A DNA stretch of 34,015 nucleotides, from positions 1 through 34,015 of the IMG/VR virus record IMGVR_UViG_3300025085_000095; one strand, given 5' to 3'. Both the position numbers and the translations under genes were made by a program. The notes beneath the pieces are model-generated. The model was not told where the DNA came from and made no database searches. It saw only the letters and a list, made by a program, of their open reading frames with translations. This stretch comes from a virus. This document shows positions 1 to 8,099 of the stretch, piece after piece. Positions within the stretch are counted from its first letter, which is position 1. The number at the start of each line of letters is the position of its first letter.

Positions 1-305
1 AGACGGATGTTAACGTGCCAGCCTGCCATCGGTGCCATCTCAGGGTACTCGTTACCTTCCTCGTCAGTCAGCATAGTGCCTGTAGGCTCCTGTAGCGTCC
101 CTACAACGTCGATAGCGTAGTCATGGCTATGAGTCACCATGTAGGGATCACCGTCCTCTACCTGCGTTTCTACGCCTTCCTCGTCCACGTTAGTTATGTA
201 GTCCTGTCGGTAGAACGCAGACAATACGGTAGGCATATCTGACTCAGCCGATAGTCGTAGATAGAAGTCACGCTTTGGTGCTTCGATAATTACTTCTTCT
301 GTCAT
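1..305 (-). CDS. Fibre-linked 130-aa family protein, second copy (3' end cut by window edge)
   Basis: The first 101 codons are visible, starting MTEEVIIEAPKRDFYLRLSA; the C-terminus lies beyond the left edge. It is a close paralogue of the complete 130-aa gene at 32019-32411: I counted about 23 differences over 305 bases, many of them silent. The ATG overlaps the stop of the fibre gene at 302-1840 as ATGA, exactly as the other copy does with its own fibre gene. The protein is acidic and soluble-looking, with conserved TVLSAFYRQDY, VTHSHDYAIDVVGTL and MAGWHVNIRL blocks and no signal peptide. Family function is unknown to me. Its strict pairing with a fibre gene suggests a fibre assembly partner, chaperone or cap, which is inference. 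Confidence 0.85.
   Translation of the reverse strand, partial: MTEEVIIEAPKRDFYLRLSAESDMPTVLSAFYRQDYITNVDEEGVETQVEDGDPYMVTHSHDYAIDVVGTLQEPTGTMLTDEEGNEYPEMAPMAGWHVNIR
1..305. repeat. Long direct repeat: copy of 32107-32411
   Basis: The first 305 bases align without gaps to 32107-32411, with about 23 differences (roughly 92% identity by eye). Differences fall mostly at third codon positions. The repeat continues with lower identity into the fibre C-terminal codons (306-376 against 32412-32482). It reflects gene duplication rather than a mobile element. Confidence 0.85.
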
Positions 306-1840
306 GATGTTAGATCCTGTAGTTGTGCGTTAGTCAGGCGACGTGGGTAGTATTTGATGGACTTGATGTGGCCGTTAAATATTGTAGAGGCTAAACCATC
401 TTGTCTTCGCCCTATGTGAATAATTGAATATGTTCCTATGCCACCATTTGTATCAACAGCCACAGAGTTACCATCAACAGACACAGCAAAATCGTTTTCT
501 TTAACCGTCATCGCCGCCTTGTATCCGCTGTCTCTAGCACTTGTTGTGTCTAATTGAGCAACATTCACCCCTGCTGTAACTATTTGAGATATTGGGTTTG
601 ATCCAGTTGCAATTTTAAAAAATGCTTGGCTTGTATTTGAGCCGTCGCTCATTGATAACGGACGCTCTGAAGCGTCTCCGAAATGTAAGCAATTAACAAA
701 TAGCGTTCCTTCGTTATGGTTAAACCCAAAGTCAGCCACAGGGATACTAGCCACATCAGCAGAGCGTGTTACGCCACCACTAGTGCCTTCGTTCTTGATG
801 TAGCTGGTGGGGAATGAGCCAGCTTCGAGTTGAGCGCCCCAGATGTAATAAGTGCCTGTTTGTGTATGCGATGAATAGGTGTCGTCTGGATATGCCTGTA
901 TCTGAAAGTGCCTAGCCGCTGTCGCTTCTTCGCTAGTGTACCTAAACCACCCTCCGCCAACCTCTTCAAGAGTTCCTGCGCTTGCTGTTTTAGCAACTAA
1001 GTCGACGTTGTTACCCTTAATTTTTAGATTAGCAAAAGTACCTGCCTTAACAAATACGCTAACTACTCCAGTAAGAGATGCGTTATTTGCGTAGATTCTT
1101 CCGTTATCACTAGCAGTAATTAAAGACGCATTTGAAACGCCTGATGGGGCCGCATTGTTGCTTGATGTCACCGATACATTGGCATCTTTAATGTAAAAAG
1201 ATTGCGTAAAATCCTCAGAGTAAGTAACCAGATTAGTCCTCTGCTCCTCCACCAGCAGTCCCAGCCTGTTACCGTCTGCATCGTACTCTACACGGGGGAC
1301 GTCATCGGGATGCTCGAAGAGCGTTAGGGTGCCGTCTGGTTGATCAAAGAGGACTTCTTTGAGGCTGATGTTGTCTAAATGGAAATTAGCAATAGTGTTC
1401 CATGATTGTAGTTGTATTCTGGTTGTTGTTGATGTCGCTACAAATATAAAAGTCTCAGTAGAACCAGCGCCATTATCAATAGTGCTAATACCGCCTAAAT
1501 CTACCAAGCCACCTACTGGACCTGCAAAAGTCCTAAAGCGTAGCGTTCCTGTCCCGCCTTCAACTGTTCTTGTAAAGCTATAGATACCGCCAACAACTGT
1601 TGTAATGTCTTGATAAACACCATTGTATGAATCTGTACTGACAACCCTTAATCGCCCTGCATCATAAGATAGGGTAACCGTAGCTGGAGTTTTTCCTGTC
1701 CAATCAGACAAGTCCGTACTAGAGAAATCTCCGTTCTCAACAAGCTCATCCCCATAGCTAACAGGGCGCAGGGCATGGCCTTTAGAGGCTCTGGTAAACG
1801 TCAGTAGTGATTCGTAGTTGCTGTTAACTTTCGTACCCAT
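302..1840 (-). CDS. Tail fibre/adhesin paralogue, 512 aa
   Basis: Putative receptor-binding or fibre protein. The N-terminus (TFTRASKGHALRPVSYGDEL) leads into an ELVENGDF carbohydrate-binding-like beta module (about residues 33-163). A conserved hinge follows (PDGTLTLFEHPDDVPRVEYD, then GLLVEEQRTNLVTYSEDF), then a variable beta-rich module ending in GTYYIWGAQLEAGSFPTSYI, then a laminin-G-like region closing with NGHIKSIKYYPRRLTNAQLQ. The hinge and C-terminus are shared with the 486-aa paralogue at 32408-33868 and with the partial gene at the right edge, while the middles differ. The start overlaps the preceding endonuclease-like gene as TAATG. Fibre identity follows from the module types and neighbours; the ligand is unknown. 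Confidence 0.75.
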   Translation of the reverse strand: MGTKVNSNYESLLTFTRASKGHALRPVSYGDELVENGDFSSTDLSDWTGKTPATVTLSYDAGRLRVVSTDSYNGVYQDITTVVGGIYSFTRTVEGGTGTLRFRTFAGPVGGLVDLGGISTIDNGAGSTETFIFVATSTTTRIQLQSWNTIANFHLDNISLKEVLFDQPDGTLTLFEHPDDVPRVEYDADGNRLGLLVEEQRTNLVTYSEDFTQSFYIKDANVSVTSSNNAAPSGVSNASLITASDNGRIYANNASLTGVVSVFVKAGTFANLKIKGNNVDLVAKTASAGTLEEVGGGWFRYTSEEATAARHFQIQAYPDDTYSSHTQTGTYYIWGAQLEAGSFPTSYIKNEGTSGGVTRSADVASIPVADFGFNHNEGTLFVNCLHFGDASERPLSMSDGSNTSQAFFKIATGSNPISQIVTAGVNVAQLDTTSARDSGYKAAMTVKENDFAVSVDGNSVAVDTNGGIGTYSIIHIGRRQDGLASTIFNGHIKSIKYYPRRLTNAQLQDLTS

Positions 1841-2472
1841 TAGTGCCTCCAGTCGCTTTCTAAGCTGTCCACACTAAGAAGCTCAAAGCATTTAACTAAA
1901 TCATCTGCTGTAAACCGCCTAAATTCAGTGGCACCATTAAAGTCTGCATCATGCAATGCGTCACCTAAAGACAACAACTGCGTTTCTATTTCGCAAGCAT
2001 TATCAAACTGTTTCAAAATATAACCCTCAACTTCATAGCCAGAAGCATTAGACACCCAGTTAATCCTTTTGTCTTTTAGCCTGTAAGAGGTAACGCCAAC
2101 CTTGTATACGTCGTCTTCATCTTTAACTTTCCATATGTATACAGCATCGAAGTCACCTCTACGATGCCACCCCATATGTTCACAGATTTCATCATATACG
2201 CCGTGCCGTTTGGCCCACTTCATTGCGCCAGGACAGCCCCTAGCAAAATGATCTCTTACTTCGTATTTTTCTGCCTCTGCCTTTACGGACTCGTATGTCC
2301 ATGCATTCTGCTTTACTAGCATATGAGCGGTTAAATCGTCGAAGTAACCCTCTTCTTTTGCCGCCTTAGCCGCGCCGCTGTTTTCTTGGACAAACTCCCA
2401 CTTATACAGATAGTTCTGAGCTGCCTGCTCCACAACGTCTCTTGTCCATTTAGTCCTATATGCTGGCATCAT
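1840..2472 (-). CDS. GIY-YIG-superfamily (T5orf172/MUG113-like) putative homing endonuclease
   Basis: Counting from MMPAYRTK, residues 9-51 and 58-100 are two copies of one ~43-residue repeat with the shared frame W-T, V, A, Y, F, GA-K-AK, G, D and a closing HM. These repeats often occur as DNA-binding units in phage homing-type nucleases. Residues 111-175 look like a divergent GIY-YIG core: VYIWKV replaces GIY, YKVGVTS replaces YIG, an Arg follows (R131 or R137), and a Glu lies in the CEIETQLL helix. The gene sits between two fibre genes and overlaps both (ATGA upstream, TAATG downstream). An in-frame TTG at 2481 could also start it; I chose the ATG that overlaps the upstream stop. Active cleavage is not shown. 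Confidence 0.7.
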   Translation of the reverse strand: MMPAYRTKWTRDVVEQAAQNYLYKWEFVQENSGAAKAAKEEGYFDDLTAHMLVKQNAWTYESVKAEAEKYEVRDHFARGCPGAMKWAKRHGVYDEICEHMGWHRRGDFDAVYIWKVKDEDDVYKVGVTSYRLKDKRINWVSNASGYEVEGYILKQFDNACEIETQLLSLGDALHDADFNGATEFRRFTADDLVKCFELLSVDSLESDWRH

Positions 2473-5087
2473 TCTGCCCAATCGCTGACGGTGAAACTGC
2501 TAGTACCAAGTCCTGAAAATTCAAGACTCAGGGATGGCTCTAGCGATGGATTAGTTGCCTCTACAATACCAGCGTCACCCAAGTCTTTGTCCCATACACG
2601 GAACTCTGAGATGGTTCCCATGTAGTCATAGGCTAGATTCAAGTCAGTGCTAGAGAGATCAGGGAGAGCCGTAGGGGTTGTGTTAGCCGTTAGTGCTACA
2701 CCGTCATAGGCTCCATTAACGAACGTAGAGCCGTGGCGAACAGCGATGTTGTAGGGGACTAGGATGTCTGGGGAGTAGGCTGAATTTTCTTGCACCTTGT
2801 CGTATGTCCCAGACTGTATTTGATTGAACTGTAAATCCCCAGTGCCAACATTTGTATCTAAATCAAGCCACACCAAATTGTTTCCGTCTTGTTCCCATTT
2901 ATATGGACGAACCGTAGCGTCAGCATCCTCATCAGCAAAACTGGCCCTACCTTCCATGCCGATGGAGACTGACAGGGGGTTTATCTCGCGGACGCTGACG
3001 TTGTCTACTGAGCCTGTAAAGCTAGAAGTAGCAACAAACCTCAATACTTCAGAAGAGCTGTCAGCTATAGTGAAAAATTCATAGCTACCACTAGCTGTCT
3101 TTTGCCCAGATGATCCATGACCAGCAAAACTTCCTGTTAAACCTCCAGATCCTCTAGTTAAGTCAAACGTGACGTGATAAACAGACCCGCTAGTCGTATT
3201 AATCGTTTGATCTAAATTAGCGTTAGCTGTCTGAGTACCGTCACTAGAAGCTGTACCACCACTAATACTCCAACCAGTCCCCTTAGTCCAATCACTATCC
3301 GTATCAAACGTACCATTAGTAACCAGCTCAGAACCTATGTACTGCGGCGAAGGCCACGGTAGGTTAGCCGATGGGATCGTGAAGGTTTCTGCGGCTCTTG
3401 TAGTTGTCGCCTCGTTAGGAATGTAGCTTGATGGCGTAGAACCTGCTTCGAACTGAAAGCCATAATAGTAAAAGCCTGATGATCCGTCGCCTGTGTAGTA
3501 TTGTTGATCGCCTGAATCTCTAACTCTTACTTGAGCGTTGACAGCACCGCCAGTACCAGAAGTATTTGCAACCCCAGACACGGAAAATCTATACCAACCG
3601 TTTCCAACATCTTGTAATGTAGATGTAGTAACTGTGCCATTGCCTCCTGTGGAGGTAGAGCCACCCGCTAAATTAAACCCCTCTGTAACAGAAGCTTGAA
3701 AATAATTTGATGTAGCGTCAGCATCAAAAACGTGCAAAGAAAAAGACGATCTGCCGTTAGCTTTGAGGTAAACGGAAAAGCAAGACTCCACATTATCTGT
3801 GCCTTGAGTGGTTTTAACTATTCTATGTAAAACTGAAGGATCTGTGTTTTCTATAAACTGATAAGCGTTTTCAGTGCCGTCGGGCGATACAGCGGCGTCG
3901 GATGTTATTGATCCCTGCTGTGGACTGAACGAATCAGAAGTCATCTCATTAGTCCTAGCCTCAGACTCTGCCAGAAGCCCCTCATTTACCCATGCAGAGC
4001 CGTTGTAGACGTGGTGGCCTATGCGTGGGAGGTACTCAGCAGAAGACGTTGTAGGGACGTATGAGTCCCCACGATCAGGGTTGTCTACCATGCCGCCTAA
4101 GTCTGAGCGGTAAAGGTGTGCGCCCCAGATGTAGAAATCTACTTGCCCTCCGCTGTAATGATCTACAGATACCGAAATATTTGTACATCCAGAAGGAGCC
4201 GTAAATGTAATAACCTGTTGCTTAAACTCAGTAGAACTGAAATTAGACCAGTCTGCTTTTGCAATTTCTGCGCTGTTTGACGCATCGTATATGCGATATT
4301 TAGGAGTGTCAGCGCCACCAGCATCTTTACCCCAAAAAGAAAACGTATAAGTTGCTCCAGCAACTACCGTTACATTCCGATTTTCTAAGTAATGGTTATG
4401 GTCAACAGATGTAAACCTGTAGGCTGAGGTTCCTTCAAACGGCCCTGTTACTGTTTCTGATGACAAGGCATCGCTTGGCAATTTAAGCCATCCAGCATTA
4501 CTAAAATCCTCAGAGTACGTCAGCAGATTATGCGGCCCCCATTTAATAACAGGCATCTCTCGGACGCTTACGTTGTCTACATAAAAGGCAGCCGTGCCGC
4601 CTCTGAAGCCCAACTCAAAGGTGGATGAGTCAGCAATATAAACGTATTCATAATTGCCACTTGCTGAGTGCGATTGAAGCGATTGTTCGCCGTCCATAAG
4701 CGAAGGAGTGCCGCCGGAAACGTCTATCAATGTGAAGGTGACAATGTATGTCTTACCTGCTTCAACAGCTACGTCTTGGCTTAACGCAACAGTGACACTT
4801 GATCCGCTGTCGTATGATGCGCCCCTGCTAGACCAAACCCAACCCGCTCCTGACCAGCCATCAATGCTATCCGTAAACGAACCATTGGTAACAAGCTCAG
4901 GCCCATAGCCGTCCGTCATAGTGGCATTGCCAGCTCGGGCGTGGGTTATGGCACTGGAGAGTGATGTGTGACCCGGATACTTGTTCCTTATGAAGTCAGC
5001 AGTGAACCCCGGAATCTTGCCGGCAACGCTGTAAATTGAACGTACTTGCTTTAAGCGCTGTAGCGCAACCCCGAGTCCGATACTCAT
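2469..5087 (-). CDS. Large multi-module tail fibre/adhesin, 872 aa
   Basis: A large virion adhesin-like protein made of repeated beta modules. After an N-terminal attachment-like segment (MSIGLGVALQRLKQVRSIYS) come two ELVTNG-F modules (around residues 62-176 and 585-700), each ending in VDNVSVRE. Between them lie two YSEDF/TSDSF-type carbohydrate-binding-like modules, ending YIWGAHLYRSD and YYYGFQFEAGSTPSSYI. The C-terminal ~170 residues are laminin-G-like and end in SLSLEFSGLGTSSFT, a tail that resembles the TLSLTFDGLESSFT end of the partial gene at the right edge. The start lies just behind the spike-base-like gene. It is probably a host-recognition fibre or spike; the glycan ligand cannot be read from the sequence. 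Confidence 0.75.
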   Translation of the reverse strand: MSIGLGVALQRLKQVRSIYSVAGKIPGFTADFIRNKYPGHTSLSSAITHARAGNATMTDGYGPELVTNGSFTDSIDGWSGAGWVWSSRGASYDSGSSVTVALSQDVAVEAGKTYIVTFTLIDVSGGTPSLMDGEQSLQSHSASGNYEYVYIADSSTFELGFRGGTAAFYVDNVSVREMPVIKWGPHNLLTYSEDFSNAGWLKLPSDALSSETVTGPFEGTSAYRFTSVDHNHYLENRNVTVVAGATYTFSFWGKDAGGADTPKYRIYDASNSAEIAKADWSNFSSTEFKQQVITFTAPSGCTNISVSVDHYSGGQVDFYIWGAHLYRSDLGGMVDNPDRGDSYVPTTSSAEYLPRIGHHVYNGSAWVNEGLLAESEARTNEMTSDSFSPQQGSITSDAAVSPDGTENAYQFIENTDPSVLHRIVKTTQGTDNVESCFSVYLKANGRSSFSLHVFDADATSNYFQASVTEGFNLAGGSTSTGGNGTVTTSTLQDVGNGWYRFSVSGVANTSGTGGAVNAQVRVRDSGDQQYYTGDGSSGFYYYGFQFEAGSTPSSYIPNEATTTRAAETFTIPSANLPWPSPQYIGSELVTNGTFDTDSDWTKGTGWSISGGTASSDGTQTANANLDQTINTTSGSVYHVTFDLTRGSGGLTGSFAGHGSSGQKTASGSYEFFTIADSSSEVLRFVATSSFTGSVDNVSVREINPLSVSIGMEGRASFADEDADATVRPYKWEQDGNNLVWLDLDTNVGTGDLQFNQIQSGTYDKVQENSAYSPDILVPYNIAVRHGSTFVNGAYDGVALTANTTPTALPDLSSTDLNLAYDYMGTISEFRVWDKDLGDAGIVEATNPSLEPSLSLEFSGLGTSSFTVSDWAE

Positions 5088-5088
5088 A

Positions 5089-5361
5089 TCAAGTCACCAG
5101 TGCGTGGATGCCAGTTGCTGTCGTGCCAGAAGACTTTACTCTACTCACAGAGCAGGTCAGGTAGAAGTTGTCAGGCACAACTACCGTGCGCTCGTTGCCG
5201 TCCTTATTTAAAAAGACAACTGTGCCGCCGACCTCAATGTAGAGACCAACTGCGATGTTTCCGGTGCCGACGTTATCAGTCGAGTCGCTGGCGCTGACCT
5301 CGAGCATGTCGTGTACGAGGCCAAACTCGTTCGGCCCGCGGTTGTGGAATGGATTAGCCAT
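5089..5361 (-). CDS. Spike-base-like small virion protein (RCAP_Rcc01079-type), 90 aa
   Basis: The pattern LEVSASDSTDN, then GLYIEVGGTVVF, NKDG-ERTVVVPDNFYLTCSVSRV, SSGTTATGIHALV matches the small beta protein called spike base protein in the gene-transfer-agent/marine phage family. The hallmark SGTTATxIxAL ending is present. It lies directly ahead of the 872-aa adhesin (one base between its stop and the next ATG), which fits a base or attachment point for the adhesin. A clear Shine-Dalgarno (GAGGAT) sits 6 bases before the ATG. The family call is from memory of the motif; the role is inferred. Confidence 0.7.
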   Translation of the reverse strand: MANPFHNRGPNEFGLVHDMLEVSASDSTDNVGTGNIAVGLYIEVGGTVVFLNKDGNERTVVVPDNFYLTCSVSRVKSSGTTATGIHALVT

Positions 5362-5382
5362 TAGATTATCCTCAGTAGTGAA

Positions 5383-5550
5383 TTACTTGCGCTTCTTAGC
5401 CGGCTTCTTAGCTGTCTTAGCCGCCTTCTTAAATGCTTTAGCGGTAGGCGCGCCTTTCTCTCCAGCCTTTCGCATCTTTTCGCCAGAGCCTGCCTTAATC
5501 CGTTTGCGCTTTGCTTGGATGTTTGCATAAAGCCCCTTTTTACTTGGCAT
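5383..5550 (-). CDS. Small Lys-rich basic phage protein (KKGLYANI family), 55 aa
   Basis: The protein begins MPSKKGLYANIQAKRKRIKA, continues with GSGEKMRKAGEKGAPTAKAF and ends in Ala/Lys repeats (KKAAKTAKKPAKKRK). This KKGLYANI/GSGEKMRK/GAPTAKAF pattern recurs in many marine phage genomes and has no known function. I chose the ATG at 5550 over a longer reading because GAGGAAAGGG lies just upstream and the conserved part begins there. The first codons overlap the end of the 30-aa gene before it. A strongly basic protein of this size could bind DNA or be packaged; that is a guess. Confidence 0.75.
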   Translation of the reverse strand: MPSKKGLYANIQAKRKRIKAGSGEKMRKAGEKGAPTAKAFKKAAKTAKKPAKKRK

Positions 5551-5632
5551 AGCCCTTTCCTCGCTTCTTGGCCCGGCACTTACCGGCAGCCTTGCATAAG
5601 GATGGTGTTGGACAGCCTGCACACGGCTTCAT
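5540..5632 (-). CDS. Cys-rich 30-aa microprotein
   Basis: The ORF starts MKPCAGCPTPSLCKAAGKC and ends in a basic tail (AKKRGKGYAK). The cysteines are spaced C-x2-C-x5-C-x5-C (residues 4, 7, 13, 19), which fits a small metal-binding knuckle. Similar MKPC-x2-C peptides occur in marine phages, as far as I recall. It starts two bases after the stop of the 16-aa gene and overlaps the 55-aa gene by 11 bases. Its own ribosome site is weak, so translation is probably coupled. Function unknown. Confidence 0.6.
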   Translation of the reverse strand: MKPCAGCPTPSLCKAAGKCRAKKRGKGYAK

Positions 5633-5633
5633 T

Positions 5634-5684
5634 TTACTTGCCACGTTTCTTCCCCTTTCTTTTCTTACCGTAACCACATGCCAT
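5634..5684 (-). CDS. 16-aa Lys/Gly-rich micro-ORF
   Basis: The reading frame encodes MACGYGKKRKGKKRGK. A very strong Shine-Dalgarno (GAGGAGAAAG) ends 4 bases before the ATG, and the ATG directly abuts the TAA of the 84-aa gene. The strong ribosome site in front of such a short frame, and the similar composition of its neighbours, argue that it is translated. The site could instead mainly serve the 30-aa gene behind it. Function unknown. Confidence 0.5.
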   Translation of the reverse strand: MACGYGKKRKGKKRGK

Positions 5685-5939
5685 TTACTTTCTCCTCGAC
5701 TTAGTGCCTGCGCACTTCCAGCGCTTACGAGACAGCCGTAGCGGTGAGTTAGGGTTGGCAGCCGCTTTCGGGTGTTTCTTCATCTGACCAGAAGAGCGCG
5801 CACAATAGGCGTCGCCTTTACTGGTTCCGGGCCTTACTCGCGGCTTGCCATCCTTGGCCTTTCCGGCTTGCCCATACGAAACTTTCTTGCCGGAGGCCGT
5901 TACCTTTACTTTTGCCTTACCTTTTCTCGGTGTAGCCAT
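5685..5939 (-). CDS. Basic 84-aa protein, DUF6321-like
   Basis: A strongly basic protein. The N-terminus is Lys/Gly-rich (MATPRKGKAKVKVTASGKKV). The C-terminal half has the order SKGDAYCARSSG, QMKKHP, SPLRLSRKRWKC, which resembles the CAR-x-SG ... RKKWNC block of the DUF6321 family in marine phages. Two cysteines (one in YCARS, one in RWKC) may pair or bind metal. AGGGGAGTG lies just before the ATG, two bases of gap after the 708-aa gene stop region. It heads a run of four tiny basic genes. Function unknown; packaging with DNA is possible. Confidence 0.7.
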   Translation of the reverse strand: MATPRKGKAKVKVTASGKKVSYGQAGKAKDGKPRVRPGTSKGDAYCARSSGQMKKHPKAAANPNSPLRLSRKRWKCAGTKSRRK

Positions 5940-5943
5940 TATA

Positions 5944-8070
5944 TCACTCCCCTAGCAAGCCGCGGGGATAAAGCAGATCAAAGCGATTTCGCTCTGGATA
6001 TGTAATCAGGTGCCCTCGATCAGTAAGGCGGTACATTTCCTGCTCTCGATTCGGTATATCTTGCGTTAAGTAGTACGGAGTAGCGAGCCGCTCTTCCATT
6101 GTCATCGCCTGACGGGCCTCTGTGTTACGAGACTCAACCTCGCCTCCGAGACGGTTATAGCTCTCTTGCTCAGTCTCGTTAAGCCTTAACGTATTTCTTC
6201 GCTTGCGCTCTTCGACCGCCGAGATAGCTTCCTGATTTTTTGGATTCGCGTCATACCTGTTAAGTTTGGCTTCTGCGTTACGCATGAGACGCTTTATGTC
6301 AGAGCCCACCTCATCGAGCCTTTCTTGCCCTTGAGCGTATATGAACTGATCGTCACCCTTAGTCTGCAATAGGCGGGAGATAACTTTGCCGGCTCGTTGT
6401 GCGTAGTCTAAGGAAGCCTGCCCCCTGCGTGGAGGAGACCCAATCTCACTAATGACATCGTCGCTGAGCCGATACCAAAAGTCGCTGTTGAATAGGTCTT
6501 TAGGACGGCCAATGTTTTGCATGCGGTATAGCGTCTCTGCCGGCCGCAACGCTCTTAGCTCGTCTAATATTTCTGTTCGTTTGTATGCGGTTTCTTCAAG
6601 GCCATAATCGAAGGCGTCTTGAAACTCTTGGCGATTGATCATTCCGGCGATACGTTGCGCGCTTTCGGCATTCCCGCCCTTCGCGAATCCTTCAGCTTGC
6701 TGGATCATGTGCTGCAACTCGTGCAGCATGATATTGCGTGAGGCGTCCTCTGAGCTTGCAGCTAATGGGTTAAGTGTAAGCTCTCCAGTATTTGGATCGT
6801 AATAACCGCCAGCTTGGTGCATAGTCCCCGGATCAGTCATCGCCATATTATTAACTTTCACGTCCTGCAAGAACGGGTAGTTACGGAAAAGCTCTGGGTG
6901 CTCAAGGATACCGCCCACCGTGGTTTGTATAGGAGCTGCATCTAAAGTTGGATTTTGCCCGAATGGGAATGGCGTTGATTTTGCAGTTGCGTCAGAGATT
7001 TCAGAGCGTACCCTGCCGTCTGCGCCTCTGAACAGCCCGGTCTCAGCTAAAATTTCGCGCTGACTCTTTCCAGCTTCTTCCATCTCCTGATGGCGGCGCA
7101 TTTGCTCAAAGTTAAAGTTACGAGCACTTGGCCCGATAAACATTCCCTTCGCAGCTCCAGCAAGAATGTCACCGCCTACTGGTATCGCCCCCAATAGACC
7201 TAAACCACCGAGCAGCGCTGCCTCACCGTAGTTGCCCTCGCTAAATGCATCACGAGCCTCAGCAAAACCCTTTACATCGCCTACAATCGGCGTGAAGTCA
7301 GCCAAGTTAGATAGGCTGGAAGCCATTTGGTTAGCAGTGTAGTCAGACTCAGTGGCGCCGATGTCCTTCAGGAAATTAGCCGCATTCTGTACGGCGCTAT
7401 CGATTAGGCCGGGCTCGTACGGCTCTAATTGAGGTAGGCTCGCTAAGAACTCTGGAGTCTTAGCCTCTGCCTCCTGTGGCGCCATCAATGCTGTTAGACC
7501 CAAAGCCCCTGCTGCTGTACCACCGAGGACGTTGGAGCCTTTGTACTCAGGGTCGAATGCGGCGAACAGGGAGCGAACATTGCGAGGGTCAAACGTGACC
7601 GCTTCAGGCGCTAAAGAGCCTCGCTCCCCTGCTTTACTACCTGCGTACCCCATACCCTCAAGAGTTTCATTCAGGATGCGCTGGCCTTCTCTGCCGCTAA
7701 TCTCAGGCCGCAAATCGAATGCGTCAGCACGCTTAATGTAGTCTCCACGCAACAATAAAGGCATGACATTGCCGCCCTCAGCATAAGGGCTTGGATATCC
7801 TGCAAATACAGACGCCTTAGATGGGCTAGGGGTAGTGTAAACACCCGGCCCCATTTTGCCTTTTGCGCTGGGTCTGAACTGCGTAATGTCCGCTTCTGTG
7901 CCGTGATATTGGACGTCACTAGGGTCGAAGCCCATAGCCTCGGCACGCTGCATACGAGACGCTGTATCCATTGGGAGGTCGCCAGAAGCAATGCGCTCGG
8001 CCACCTGCTCGGGGTACCCGGTAGCGATTAGTTCATCAAGAATGCCGCGTAAGCGTTCGCCAATTGCCAT
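5944..8070 (-). CDS. Polyvalent-type virion protein: ADP-ribosyltransferase-like plus zinc metallopeptidase-like, 708 aa
   Basis: Residues ~38-190 look like an ART domain of the polyvalent-protein type: RMQRAEAMGFDPSDVQYHGT, then GPGVYTTPSPSKASVFAGY and a closing VTFDPRNVRSLFAAFDPEY. A hydrophobic stretch follows (~195-212). Around residues 417-475 comes GGYYDPNTGELTLNP and then LHELQHMIQQAEGFAKGGN, a classical HExxH zinc site (about 450-454). The C-terminal third is charged and helical. Such proteins are usually carried in the virion or injected. The gene lies directly behind the large terminase, with GGAGG before its ATG. Whether the ART is active is unclear because no single catalytic Glu can be fixed by eye. 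Substrates unknown. Confidence 0.65.
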   Translation of the reverse strand: MAIGERLRGILDELIATGYPEQVAERIASGDLPMDTASRMQRAEAMGFDPSDVQYHGTEADITQFRPSAKGKMGPGVYTTPSPSKASVFAGYPSPYAEGGNVMPLLLRGDYIKRADAFDLRPEISGREGQRILNETLEGMGYAGSKAGERGSLAPEAVTFDPRNVRSLFAAFDPEYKGSNVLGGTAAGALGLTALMAPQEAEAKTPEFLASLPQLEPYEPGLIDSAVQNAANFLKDIGATESDYTANQMASSLSNLADFTPIVGDVKGFAEARDAFSEGNYGEAALLGGLGLLGAIPVGGDILAGAAKGMFIGPSARNFNFEQMRRHQEMEEAGKSQREILAETGLFRGADGRVRSEISDATAKSTPFPFGQNPTLDAAPIQTTVGGILEHPELFRNYPFLQDVKVNNMAMTDPGTMHQAGGYYDPNTGELTLNPLAASSEDASRNIMLHELQHMIQQAEGFAKGGNAESAQRIAGMINRQEFQDAFDYGLEETAYKRTEILDELRALRPAETLYRMQNIGRPKDLFNSDFWYRLSDDVISEIGSPPRRGQASLDYAQRAGKVISRLLQTKGDDQFIYAQGQERLDEVGSDIKRLMRNAEAKLNRYDANPKNQEAISAVEERKRRNTLRLNETEQESYNRLGGEVESRNTEARQAMTMEERLATPYYLTQDIPNREQEMYRLTDRGHLITYPERNRFDLLYPRGLLGE

Positions 8071-8099
8071 GAAGCCTCCAATACGAAGCCCCGATTATA

